DNA of 64,000 nucleotides. It comes from Rhynochetos jubatus (taxonomy: Eukaryota; Chordata; Aves; Eurypygiformes; Rhynochetidae). Location: contig CM050650.1 of assembly GCA_027574665.1 (NCBI GenBank), forward strand, positions 99,917,086 to 99,981,085. Reading direction: 5' to 3'. The position numbers and the translations under genes are program-made. Of this stretch, positions 12,901 through 24,401 are shown piece by piece (the stretch's first letter is position 1; each line of letters opens with the position of its first letter). The notes beneath the pieces were generated by a model that was not told the DNA's origin, did no database searches, and worked only from the letters and a program-made list of their open reading frames with translations.

Positions 12901-15900
12901 TGTGTAATTCCATCAACTATCAAGAATGAAGTAATTAATGGAGCTTCAAACAAAACCAACCTGTCACTGGGTCCAGTCTGCCTAAACAAAGCCATCGTGT
13001 CCTTTCAATAAAGCATTTCAGAGAGATACAGCTGTCATTTTCTTATGCCCTGAGCCAACAAATGAAATGATACTGGGTTTAGGAGCTCACTATATCCATC
13101 CTCCCTCATCTGAGAAACAGGTGATCATTCTGGTTTTTCCGCTATCCCATTTCCCATTTCTGAGGGAACACTCGTTTAAGGTAATATTTTAATGAAAGTG
13201 CAGGTGAAGAGTAGCAACTCCTTTCGCTGGCATATCCTGTCCGTCTTGAATGCTGTATTTACAAAATATTTGAAATAATTGCAAGAATATTTGGCAGCGG
13301 GTTTTGCCCTCTTGTGGAAAAGGAAGCAAACTACAACTAACATTTTATTTAGACTGACCATGTGGACACTGACTATGTGTTTACTGGATGGCTGGATAGA
13401 CAGTAAGTGAGTATTATCCCTTAGTCCAAACGATGAGGAGTGGAGAGGTAGAACTCCAGGGAATTTACACAGGTCATAGACCAGGTTTAGTAGAGAACAG
13501 AAAAATTTTCATGATGACAGGAATTTGTTTATGGAATAGGTTAAACAGTTTGAAATTTCAGCACCTGATAATGTGTCTATTGTATCATGTTTTCTGTTAT
13601 TTTTGGGCAATAAATTTATTTTTAAAAACATGATTAGCTTAAAGTGTAGTTGGATGGTGCAGAAGACAGGGTTATTGCAAGAAATAATATGCAAAAGTTA
13701 TTGGGGGTTTTATCAACATATATTGATTCAAATGTTAAATATTGCTCTTGTAAGATAGAAATTTATCTTTCTTTGGTTACTTTTTGCTCTATGTTAATAA
13801 TGTAGAGCAAAACAGGAACATTCAAATTATTATTTTAAGTAGTGAATATTTACTTCTTGTATAAACAACTGTTTGTATTAAACTAGCCCAGTATTGACAC
13901 CTGATTATTCTGTTTCCCAAAGTATTGGGCCACACCTACCTAGAGAGTGACACCCGTTCAGAAATACATTTTACTAAAGGTATTTACTACCACTACCAGT
14001 AATGCTTAAAAAGTCTTACCTACCTCTAACAATTAAGTTGTCTCATTTAATATTAGTTAACCGTATCTTCATTGGCTGAGACTTTAAAATTATTGTAAAA
14101 ACAATAATTAATTAAAATTCTTTTAAACACAAGGAAATAGTCAGTGGTAAATTGAGTTATACTGAAAATTTGCCAAATTCTCAAAAAAAAAAAAAAATTC
14201 GTTTCAAAAATCTTTGTTATTGTCACCAATCCTACTTCAGAAGATCTAATTATTTTTGTACCGATCATAGTTAACATAATAGATTCCAATGGATTTTCAC
14301 TAAATCTTGTGACATTAAATTAAGGGGTGCATTTGGAGAAACACAAGCGTTACCATTGCATGTGGTCTTGACCAAAGTCAGGAGCCTATTTATTTCACTT
14401 ACACGACAAGAGTGTTGGCAGTGGAAAGTCAACCAGAAGCCCAAATGTGTTTTAACTTCTTTACTTAAATGTTCACAGCAGGTTAGTACTAGAGCCTCAT
14501 TTAAAACACACCCTCCCATTTAGCTCCCTGATGACATAACCATTCAAAATGCTGCTGCATAAGTATTTGATGTAAAATTAAACAACCCTCTGAGCTTTTC
14601 TTCTATAGAATACAGCCCTCTTCAGTGAATTCTGGGCTATAAGATGTTGCTGCTCAGCTCTGGAAAGTTGCAGAATTAAACAGAGTCAGAGTGAGTTCAA
14701 TATGGAAATAAGAATATATATAAAATATACATACTACGTAAAAATACATAAAATAGTCAAATAAAATAAAAGCTGTTTACAGATGTGTGAAGCTTACAGG
14801 AAAACTGTGTGAAACACCTTTGCTAACAGCAGGCAGTAGAAGATGAACCAAGTAAGAGAGCAAATTTATGTTATACAGGGAAATGGAAGAAATCAAAGAG
14901 ATAATATAGCTCTCGTATTTACTTTGTGCAGGAAGAACCTGTCAACATCAGAGAGGCATGACTGCATTTATCAGTTTGCAAAGCTCACAAAGGTTGCTTG
15001 GAAGGACAAAATCTCCTTGAGATAAAAAAATGTGGATGAAGAGGCCTCGTCATCATCACCACATGGGTGGAATGCAGATATACAGGCTGGGCTGTCCCAT
15101 GATCTCTGTATTCAAGAGAAGAGTTTTGGGTGCACAGTGTTATGGGAAATCAGAGCAACAGCAGAATTTCCTTATTACAGCAATTATTCAGCAAAAATAT
15201 CCCTGTTGGAGAGAACAGCTAGCATGATCTACCAAAAAAATTATGTTGTCTTAATTATCTTTAGACAATTTTTCCCTGCCTTATTAGCCTTCCTATACAA
15301 AATTCTGAGTTTCTAGCAGTGTCGATGTTAACAGCAAATACATATTTTCATTATAAAAACTGGCTTCAGCGGTCTTATGAACCATTTGTCCACGTGAATG
15401 TCCTGCAATAAACCAGGAAACTTGTTGAAAAATACTTCATCATAAAATTATTGCCACCTAAATAAACATGCCAGCCCAGTTTAGTAAAAATTGAAACAGA
15501 ACAAAACCCATTCTAGCAGATGTGAAAAGGTGCTTTTGTTCTGGACAAAACCAACACATATGACCAAAATACACTGTTTGCAGAGGTGATACTTGTCTGC
15601 AAAGCAGGCGTGGTTCTCAATGTGCCTGAAACTAGTAAAGCATATTTCACCCTGGTGTTTCCTCTGATGTTGGGGAACTGTTCCTGTTCCACAGGAAACT
15701 GTGCCATAGCCTAAAGAAACAGGACTGAATGCCTGTGTTTTAACCTCTTGCATCCCAAATAAAGCACACTGTACGTCTCAAAATGGGATTATCTCTCCTG
15801 GCATCAAGATTTGATCATTAGCAGCCAGATTCTGTGTTAGAATAAGAGAATATGGAAGGGATGCATCGGAGGGGTCCAAACAGCACCTTCTATGGACTTC

Positions 15901-16139
15901 CACAAGTGGTGCTTTTCTACCACCAGACAGGGGCTCTCCTGAGGTGTTGTAAATACTTTGTGTCAGCTGCTCTTCGAGAAGGTTTAAGTCACAGGACCCA
16001 TTTTCTCACCTTACAAAGCTCACTAGCCAGCCCTGTCACCCACACACCTTACACCACAGAGATTTTGTCTAACTAACTTCTTCACTGCTGTTTTAAAGAA
16101 AAAGAACTGTCACCAAGGGTGCAATTCCTTTCGCATTGG

Positions 16140-17150
16140 TGTACTGGGTTTGTATGGCAGGGTTTTGGAATGGGGAGGCTACAGGGGTGGCTTCTGTGCG
16201 AAGCTGCGAGAAGCTTCCCTTATGTCTGACAGAGGCAATGCCAGCTGGCTCCAAGACGAACCTGTTGCTGGTCAAGGCCAAGCCCTCCAGTGATGGTGGC
16301 AGCACTCCTGGGATGACATGTGCAAGAAGGCGGGGTGGGGGTGGTGGGAAACTTGTGCAGCAAGTTGCAGACAGAGAGAGAGTATTGAAAATATATGAGA
16401 GAAACAACTCCGCAGACCCCCCAGGTCAGTGGGGAAGGAGGGGGAGGAACTGCTTCAGGTGCCGGAGCAGAGATTCCCCAGCAGCCTGTGGTGCAGACCA
16501 TGGTGAGGCCGGCTGTGCCCTGCAGCCATGAAGGGTCACAGGGGAGCAGAGACCCACCTGCTACCTGGGGAGGACCCCACGCCAGAGCAGGGGAATGCCT
16601 GAAGGAGACTGTGACCCCGTGGGAAGACTGCACTGGAGTAGGCTCCTGGCCGGACTTGTGACCCCACGGGCCACCCATGCTGGAGCAGTTCATGAAGAAC
16701 TGCAGCCCATGGGAAGGCCCCCAGGCTACAGCAGGGGCAGAGTGTGAAGACTCCTTCTCCCCACCTGAGGAGGAAGGAGCGGCAGAGACAATGTGTGATG
16801 AACTGACCACAACTCCCATTCCCCATTCCCCTGTGCTGCTGTTGGGGAGGAGGTAGAAAATTTGGGAACAAACTTAAGCCCAGGAAGAGATGAGGGGTGG
16901 GGGAAGGTGTTTTAAGATTCAGTTTTTATTTCTTATTACCGTACTCTGGTTTAGTTGGTAATAAATTAAACTCATTTCCCTAAGTCGGGTCTGTTTTGTC
17001 CATGACGGTAACTGCTGAGTGATCTCTCCCTGTCCTTATCTCAACCCATGAGCCTTTTGTTAAATTTCCTCTCCCCTGCCCAGCTGAGGAGACGAGTGAT
17101 AGAGCGGCTTTGGTGGGCACCCGGCCTCCAGCCAGGGTCAACCCAACACA
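16140..17150 (+). mobile_element. Avian endogenous retrovirus solo LTR, about 1 kb
   Basis: Begins TGTACTGGGTTTGTATGGCA and ends with GGGTCAACCCAACACA, the ends of a known avian ERV LTR family. It is flanked by ATTGG (16135-16139) and ATTAG (17151-17155), a 5-bp target duplication with one mismatch, which suits an ERVL-type integrase. It contains an AATAAA at 16960-16965 and internal degenerate repeats of a GGAGCAG...CCATGGGAAG module. No internal retroviral genes are adjacent, so it is a solo LTR. It is antisense to MLIP. Open frames of up to 199 codons inside it are by-products of its GC richness. Confidence 0.85.
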
Positions 17151-17158
17151 ATTAGCAA

Positions 17159-17243
17159 GAGAGAAATACAGGCTTTTTCAGACAAGATAATGCCACTGAC
17201 AAGCATGACAGATAAAGCCATTGAAAAAGCCTGTATTTCTCTC
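17159..17243. repeat. 22-bp perfect inverted repeat with 41-nt loop
   Basis: The left arm, 17159-17180 (starting GAGAGAAATACAGG), is exactly complementary to the right arm, 17222-17243 (ending TGTATTTCTCTC). The arms are uninterrupted 22-mers. The left arm begins 8 bases past the end of the LTR at 17150. No target duplication surrounds the pair. Confidence 0.85.
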
Positions 17244-17658
17244 AGGTTAGAGTCCTTTACCTCAGTTGCCAAGAAAAAAGAAATAGCCCATTATTTTAGT
17301 ATGGACAAATGTAAAAAAATATAAAAATCTATTCATCTAAAAAAAAATCTTCATCCCTGAGCATGAAGGATGAAATAGATTATTACTGCTATAGAGAACA
17401 AATAGCTTGAATGAAGAGTGCTGGGAGCCCTGTCCTAGCTGGTCTGGAGGAAGCAAGCACGAGCTGTGCTGTGGTAAGGAAAAGCAGTAGTATCTCCAGG
17501 GAGACTGGAGACACAGGCTCATCTGAGATGCATCTATCTCCCAGAGCACCTGCCAGCACTGAATCCTAACAACTCATGAATTCTGCTGAGTGTAATTCTA
17601 GAATTAAAAGTATAAAAGCCTGACAAATCTATTGAGTCACACCACACTTGACGCTCAC

Positions 17659-17847
17659 CTCATTGTACAAAGAGTTGTGACTGTAAGGGCTATAAGGATT
17701 CTCATGAACATCACACATGATGGAAGACAAGTGGCTGAAAGGTCCAGGGTTTAGACAGTCAGCGAGGGAGACAGATGGAGAACGCAAAGGGGACTTAGTT
17801 GGAGGGATCAGTTTAGTTGGATACAGAGGGTATAGGAGAGCAGTCTC
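17659..17847 (-). CDS. MLIP: MLIP C-terminal exon (window exon 11)
   Basis: 189 bp, 63 codons, phase 0. The acceptor follows a run of 12 T (TTTTCCTCATAG before GAGACTGC) and the donor is GAG/GTGAGC. The translation begins ETALLYPLYPTKLIPPTKSP and contains SLADCLNPGPFSHLSS, ending YSHNSLYNE. Human has PLYQTKLYPPAKSLLHP, HADCLAPGPFSHLS and LLSHNACNK. The exon lies only 0.5 kb from the 1-kb LTR at 16140-17150 and from an inverted repeat at 17159-17243, both in the downstream intron. The middle (SSIMCDVHENPYSPY) is diverged from human. Confidence 0.94.
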
Positions 17848-20800
17848 CTATGAGGAAAAAAAAAAAGTAAAGAGAAACAGGTTAATGGATACAAAGAAGC
17901 AGCTTTGGACAGAAAGCAAAGTGCTTGTCTTTCACGTTTTTAATATTTCATAGAGCTTGATGATTAACTAGCAAAAATACTCTACCTTCATGCCAATACA
18001 ATTGCTGAGTAATAAGCACTTTCATTGGCATGACAGCACACACCTGCTGCACCAGACATGCTTCAGCTGAGGTCCAGTGCATCTACCTCCTGCAGCTCAA
18101 CTGATTCTCAAGTGACAGAAAAGGAGAGTCCAGAAGGATCTTAGGGTAGGATAAAATGGCCACAATTTGGTACATTTTCTGAGAGGGTGGATTGGAAATA
18201 AAACCAGTCCGAAAACCATGTCTGAGAGGTACAAAAGAAAGTCTGCTTTATCTATGTACTAGTAGGAGCACTTCAGGCTTTTTAGCAAGACTCTAACAAG
18301 CCTTTTCATCCATTTAAGAGTTAAACCAGTGAAGGTGCACACAATATATTTCATTACTGCAAGTTGCCATCGGTTAATAGTGGTTTCGGTTAAAATAACC
18401 CAATATGCATGTGCTTTTTGCCCCTTAAGGATAAAATACTTTTTTAAAAATTGATTTTTAAAGTATTTGGGACAGTCAAGGAGGCGTACGCAGCTTTTGG
18501 CGCAAATCTCATGCTTAGATTTTGTCAAGGCCATTGACACAATACAACCCAAATTCTCACCCACCTGGCTGGTGGAGTCTAGACCAGAAACTCCCGTGCA
18601 CGCTGTGCCTTTGAGCTCAAGACCCAGAAAATTTGTGACAAGAACTGAGATTAGTTCCAGCAGAAGCTAATGTATTGCCTGCCGAAAGAGGGAACGTGAG
18701 CAAACGAACTGATCAGAGCCCAGCAGCAGTGAGAGCAGCTGGAAGGGGACCAGGCAGCAGTCCCTTCACACCGAACTTGACTCGTCCCGCTCCTCCTCAG
18801 AGGCACCAACCTTGGCAAACTGGCCTTACAGCTTCATGCCAAGTGTAACTAATATCTTTTTAGTTCGTCCTTATCTTGCTCTTCCACTGCTCAGTGGTTT
18901 ATTTTTTTTTAATGACAAAGGAGCCTATGTATGTTCTTGTTAACAAATATTTGCAAGAGCATGAAATCTCTAACATTCATTGTGAGTTATTTTCATATTA
19001 CTATGTAACAAAATGCCCTATTTTTTCCCCAAAAAAGGTTCTGTTGCCCTAGTTTAAAATGAAAATTTTCATGAAGCTCTCACATCAGAGCTGCTACAAG
19101 TTACATATACTTCCAGTATATTTTCTGGTGCTTTTTAGAACAAATTGGAGCATACTTGCAAAAGTGATAGAATCACAGAATGGTTTGGGTTGGAAGGGGC
19201 CTTAAAGATCACCTAGTTCCAGCCCCCCTGCCATGGGCAGGGACACCCTCCACTAGACCAGGTTGCTCCAAGCCTCATCCAGCCTGGCCTTGGACACTTC
19301 CAGGGATGGGGCACCCACAGCTTCTCTGGGCAACCTGTGCCAGTGCCTCACCACCCTCTCCCTGTAGAATCTCTTCCTGATTTCCAATCTAGACCTACCA
19401 TCTTTCAATTTAAACATGTTACCCCTTGTCCTGTCACTACATTCCTGAAACATTACTGAAATATACTAAGCAAGGGGGAAAAAAATCCTATCTTATGATG
19501 GGGAAATTACCTTTTCCAGTAAGGGCATCTAAAAAGGTGGGAAGCTTAATATTGTCAGAACTGAACCTCAGAAACACTACACTTTGCCTGTCACAGTTGT
19601 TTGATGGGGCAATATCCACTGAATAGTCAGTGCTGGAAGTTGCATATGTCCTCAGGGGAAAAAAAAAAAAAAAAAAGCAATATAAGCTAATATGGGAAAA
19701 AGACAAAATAAATGTGATTTTTCCCTGATTTATAATTTTTTTTTGTCACAACAGTGTCAATTTATATGCAACATACCCAGAACACAGATAAAAAGAACTA
19801 TATGTGAGCTGAACTATATCCTTTCCAGATGATCTTCACTAATTTAGAAATCTCTTTTTGTCTCTATTCATTGCTTTGGATTATCTGCAGGAGAAGAGCT
19901 TCCTGTTAAACCAAAAATTACTATTTTTTTCAAAGGGAAATGGCCTTTTTCACATGGGGACATTCTTTAATGAAGTGAAAAGCAAACAAGTTGCCCTCTG
20001 TGGTGCCAAAACCTGAGTGTTCAACACAGGGACGTGAAGCTGAAGGTCAGCAGTTACGTCTGGCTGCATCGTTATGTCTCAAAGTGAATGTCACCCACAT
20101 AGTCACCAGTGCTCAGTGTCCCACTGCAAGGTTTGGCAGGGAGAGGGGTTACTGCAGAAGTCGAAGAAAAACCAAAAGAGAGGTTAATAAAGATGATGCC
20201 ATCTGGAACCTCATCTAGTCTGTACGATCCTCAAAGATGAGGCCTGAAAGGCCTCTGTCTTTGCAAGATGGGCTGTGTGAAGGAGAGGTACCAACATTGC
20301 ATAGCAAGGGTGTTGTTGGCAATGGTATTAGAAAGAAAGGAGAAGAAAACACAGACAGAGGGAGAAAAGAAAACTATAAGACGCAAACCTCCCAGCCTGA
20401 CAGGGAAAATCTCCAAATAACACCAGGGAAAATCAGTAAGAGTATGAGCAGTTTTGCCCTCAGCCACGGTAGATGCCTGCTACATTCTTATTTGAGGACA
20501 AGTAGACTAGCACTGGCTCTTCTGCAGAAAGCACAAAGCCATGCTCTGGTCTCCCAGTTTTAATCCACAGCTCTCATAACCCATGAAAGCCTTCAATTTA
20601 CCTGACTTTGGGTAGTGTTGGTGGGAACAATCCCCACTCTTTGGAAGCCAGCTGCTGTGCAGCCAAAAATGCTTATCTACTGGGAGCAGGTGAAGAGGGA
20701 GAATGAGTGTCCTTATAGGCTAAAACCCCCGTGGTTAGAGACAACCATGGCAATTTTCCAACAGTTTTCTGGGCACAGGCAGTGCTGCGACACTCTTACA

Positions 20801-23089
20801 GGCACTAAAATCCCTCAGGAGAGTTTCATTGATGCTGTAAGATTGTGAACATCGTCACGTGGGCACCCAAGCCTTCTCCGCTCACAAGGGGCATATCACC
20901 ATACACTTACTCTGTGAGGCAATAGCCGAAATCATACGCATATGTCGGCATGTTCAGCACTTCAGTGTTTTCCCCAGATGTGGCTATTATTGTACTATTA
21001 ATTGTTATATTAGACCACCACTAGAATAATTTCTCCACCATCATTTCTCACACAAACAAAACCTATTCCTGCAAAGTTAGTGAATCCATCCGAATACAGA
21101 TCTAAGTACTTCCTTTGTCAAAACGAAGATTTGCCAATAGAAATCTCCCAAAATAACAAGTATTTTACAGCAACCTGTGGAATTTTTTAGGTTAGGATAA
21201 AAATAACAGTTTATCAGTACTTCAAAGCACATGACATTGTTCTTTTAAATAAAGGAAGCAAAACTGAACATATTCATTATGAAACTATTTTTTCCATGTA
21301 TTAAAATCTGTGCATTGTTTGTTTAGTTCATTTCAATACACAGCTTTTATATAAAATACTTTTGGCTTTTGTTATAACAACAACATTTATTCGTGGACTT
21401 ACTACATCCTCGGTACTTCAGTAACATATACCATAAGTAATTTATAAGGTGCAAGTTAATCCGTTTTCACAGTTAGCTTCAAATGTGAGAAAGCTTCAGA
21501 CTATGGCAATAACCCCAGGTTTGCATTTGCCTAAAAATGCAAAGTCTGGTGACTAATTCATTCCTTCATCAGCAAAACTGTAGCCATCAGAATCAGTGCC
21601 CAGCCCTGATGAAAGGGAGGCATGAGCTGTCCCTGCCTTTGTAGAGGGGCCCTGCTGAAGTGGCCTACACCAGAAGTTCTCTAGCAGCAGCTCCAGGTCA
21701 GCTTGTCTCCTCTTTCATCCCAGGTGAATGGCAGCACAGTGCCTTGGCATAAGAAGGTTTTCCATAAGTTACAGCATGAAAAACTCACTATGGACTCACT
21801 TGTCTCTGAAGGCAAATATTCACTGTCAATCTCAAAAATTCAGAGACAAATTATAAATTGGTTTTATTCATTTTTTCTTATATTGTACAGAAACTCTACA
21901 TTCTATAGAAACCTATAGAATAAGGAACCTTATCATTTGTTGTGTGATGCCACCCACAGATGTTGCTGGAACCCACTAATACTACAAATAAATCTTCCTC
22001 TGTTTGTAATGCTGCAGTACTCTTGAGAAATGCCAGGATTGTCTTACATCAAATCAGAGCTATGGGGAGGAATGGAAGGAACTGAAATGAAAATCTTAAA
22101 TAAAAAATGAGTTATAAAAGGAAGAAGAGAGTTTTGACATTGCTAAAGTCTCTAATGTGCCTAGAGAGGCACAGAAGTAAGAGAAAATCAATTAGTATGG
22201 TATTTTATTCACATCATGTCTAACAAGAGGACTATTGGCTTCATTTTACTGCCCTCCAAATGGAAGATTCTGAACGTACTGGATCAGTTAATAAGCTCCT
22301 ACAGGGACATTCAGATTATGTATTGCAGTTAAGGTTTAATTCACAGTAATGCACACAAACACAAACACATGAGAAAAGGCTGGCAGAACAATTTATCTGG
22401 GATTTCTCTGTGATAATGCCTCATCAGGTCAGCAAAGTTCAAAATGTGATTTTGCAAAGGGATCCTATGGCTTTATGCAGAGGTCTGTGGGAAAAGACAG
22501 CACTTTTGCTGCCCCACGGGCTGCCCGTTAATGCCCCCCACATATGGCAGAAGCGCGATCCCCTCAAACTGTGAAGTGACATGAATACGGACCTGGGGGA
22601 GCTATGCACTGGGGAGTGACACTGAAACTCACTGGGGCTCCCCTGCAGACTTCCTTGGAGAGGGAAGAGTGACCTTTGCCCAGTCCTTGCTGTCCTCATT
22701 TCCCTTTAGAGAGGATACAGGTCTGGACCCCAACTGGAGGAAGTGCTTTCTTGTAGAGCTGATCCAGACACCTGCTTGACAAGGATTTCCGCTTTCTTTT
22801 GTACAGTGTTTCCTACAGACACCATAAAAATCTCCTCTCCTCAACATATAGATTTTTAGATCATGAAAGAAAATGGACCTGTAGAAAACCCAGCTGCCCA
22901 TCTCCATCCTGGAGACTTTCCTCCAGGAGCCAGGTGCCTTTCAGCGAACCATCTAACTTTCCAAAAAAAAATAAAAAAAGAGAGACCAGGACAAATAAGA
23001 ATCTAAGATTATGCCATCACCTTTAAGGAAACTCACTGAAGCTACAAAATCCCTCAAAAGGAGAGTTACTCAGAGTGAGGGTTACTCAC
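17848..23089 (-). other. MLIP: MLIP intron, 5.2 kb
   Basis: Holds one CR1 (19165-19440) and an A18 run (19659-19676). Nothing else recognisable. Confidence 0.8.
19165..19440 (-). mobile_element. CR1 LINE 3' end, young type
   Basis: On plus it starts TGATAGAATCACAGAATGG and runs through GGTTGGAAGGGGCCTTAAAG, CCATGGGCAGGGACACCCTC and CTGGGCAACCTGTGCC to CCCCTTGTCCTGTCACTAC. This is the antisense of the avian CR1 terminal 280 bp. It is 5'-truncated and in the same orientation as MLIP. Confidence 0.92.
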
Positions 23090-23215
23090 CTGCTCAGTAT
23101 CTTGATCACTGATTTCTTCAAGGTACTTTTTAAAAGGATTGGGTTGATAGTGCTCCTCCTTTTGCTGTAAACTCTTTCCTTTCACCAGCACAGGGCGAAT
23201 GACACCAGGTTTTGT
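23090..23215 (-). CDS. MLIP: MLIP exon with TKPGVIRPV motif (window exon 10)
   Basis: 126 bp, 42 codons, phase 0. The donor is CAG/GTGAGT, strong. The acceptor is GGGTCAAG before ACAAAACC. Its upstream tract is interrupted by purines (CTGGGTATGCTATGGGTCAAG), so the site looks weak. The translation starts TKPGVIRPVLVKGKSLQQKE, continues EHYQPNPFKKYLEE and ends DTEQ. Human has TKPGVIRPVPVK, a Glu-rich stretch, YEPNPFSKYLED and ends SEQ. The homology begins exactly at the AG, which supports this acceptor in spite of its weakness. Confidence 0.94.
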
Positions 23216-24353
23216 CTTGACCCATAGCATACCCAGGAGAAAAGAAATGGAAGTAAAATAAAATACTTTACAGTTTACAGAATATTTGTTAGGCAAGTCA
23301 ATTCCAGTGTGGCTGTACTGACTAGATTCATAAAAATCTTATTTATAAGATATTTCACTACCAAAATTATTCAGGTGTCATACTGCCTGTCCTACTTTTA
23401 ATACAGGTTGTGGACAAAAATGGCAAGAGCTGTATTTATGCACAGAACCTCATCACTGAACATCTGTTTGTTACTGACACAAAAACAGAAGCTGGGCTGT
23501 CAGACAATGGTTTGTGGGGTTTGATGGCTGGTTTTGCTAGCACTTCCGCTGCATCTTGATAAGTTCATCAAGACCCGCTTTATGCACAGCCACCCATCTG
23601 CTTTCACGCTGCAAATTCCTTTCTGGGTTCCTCAAAACAGTAACTGTGAGACAAGGAAGAGCAACGTGTGATGCTGTCAACTTACAGCCAGGCAGCAACA
23701 TACTAGGGGAAACTCTTTCTGAGGAATAATACCAGTGATTGCATCCTGGATTTTGACAGTATCTTTAAGAGTTCATTTGGAAAAGCACAATTTTAGAGAA
23801 TGTAATCAGCACAGATGTGTAATACCCCTCATTTAATATAAATCAGATTATTTAATCAAGAAAAATTTTCTTGGTTAGCTACCAGCCAACCAAAAAATTG
23901 ACTATTAACTTGACAATTTAGTACATCTGTGATTTTCAGAATTCTTACAGTAAAGTCTGACAAGATGGATTGTGGCAGAAGCTCTAAATAGAGGTTAGTG
24001 GATAATTTTAAAATAGACAACTTGTTCAGTAAGGAAAGGGAAAAAAAAGTGTACATCCTCAGTGGAATTTGATGAATACTGAAGTCCTGGAGAGGTCTGT
24101 GATTGACTATAACATTTTAAAGAAGCCCAGTTATACTATTCTGTGTTACAGCTACCACATACTAAATGGGTGTCCTTTGTCACAACTGATACAGGTAACA
24201 ACAGGACTGCTGCTGAGCTCCTTCTGTGGTTGTAGCCCAGAGGGGCAGATTGCCCTGCTGGGACTGGGAAACGGGTGCTGTCATGCTTCCCATCCTCACT
24301 ACCCAGCAGGGTATAAAAATGCGGAGAAGAAACTTGATTCACTATTATATTTA

Positions 24354-24401
24354 TTTACAAGATTTAGACTATGTACATTTACAAGATTTAGGCTATGTGC
24401 A
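24354..24401. repeat. 24-bp tandem duplication
   Basis: Two adjacent copies of TTTACAAGATTTAGACTATG plus four bases, 24354-24377 and 24378-24401, differing by two A/G transitions. It is a short tandem duplication with no further copies. Confidence 0.85.

Larger units (their letters stand above)
2540..17658 (-). other. MLIP: MLIP intron before last exon
   Basis: 15.1-kb intron. It holds a G-quadruplex-like tract (3685-3724), a truncated ERVL-like LTR (6079-6530), two CR1 copies (11661-12115 and 12619-12900), a 1-kb LTR (16140-17150) and an inverted repeat (17159-17243). The remaining unique sequence (2.5-6.0, 6.6-11.6 and 12.9-16.1 kb) is AT-rich with no recognisable gene or repeat. If the upstream NAG is not used, the intron begins at 2537. 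Confidence 0.85.

Noticed and set aside
16220-16819. 199-codon minus-strand open frame and overlapping plus frames
   Set aside because: It lies wholly inside the GC-rich LTR 16140-17150 and shows no known domain.
17159-17243. Inverted repeat as a microRNA gene
   Set aside because: The 41-nt loop is large and pairing does not extend beyond the 22-bp arms, so a normal primary microRNA stem is not formed.
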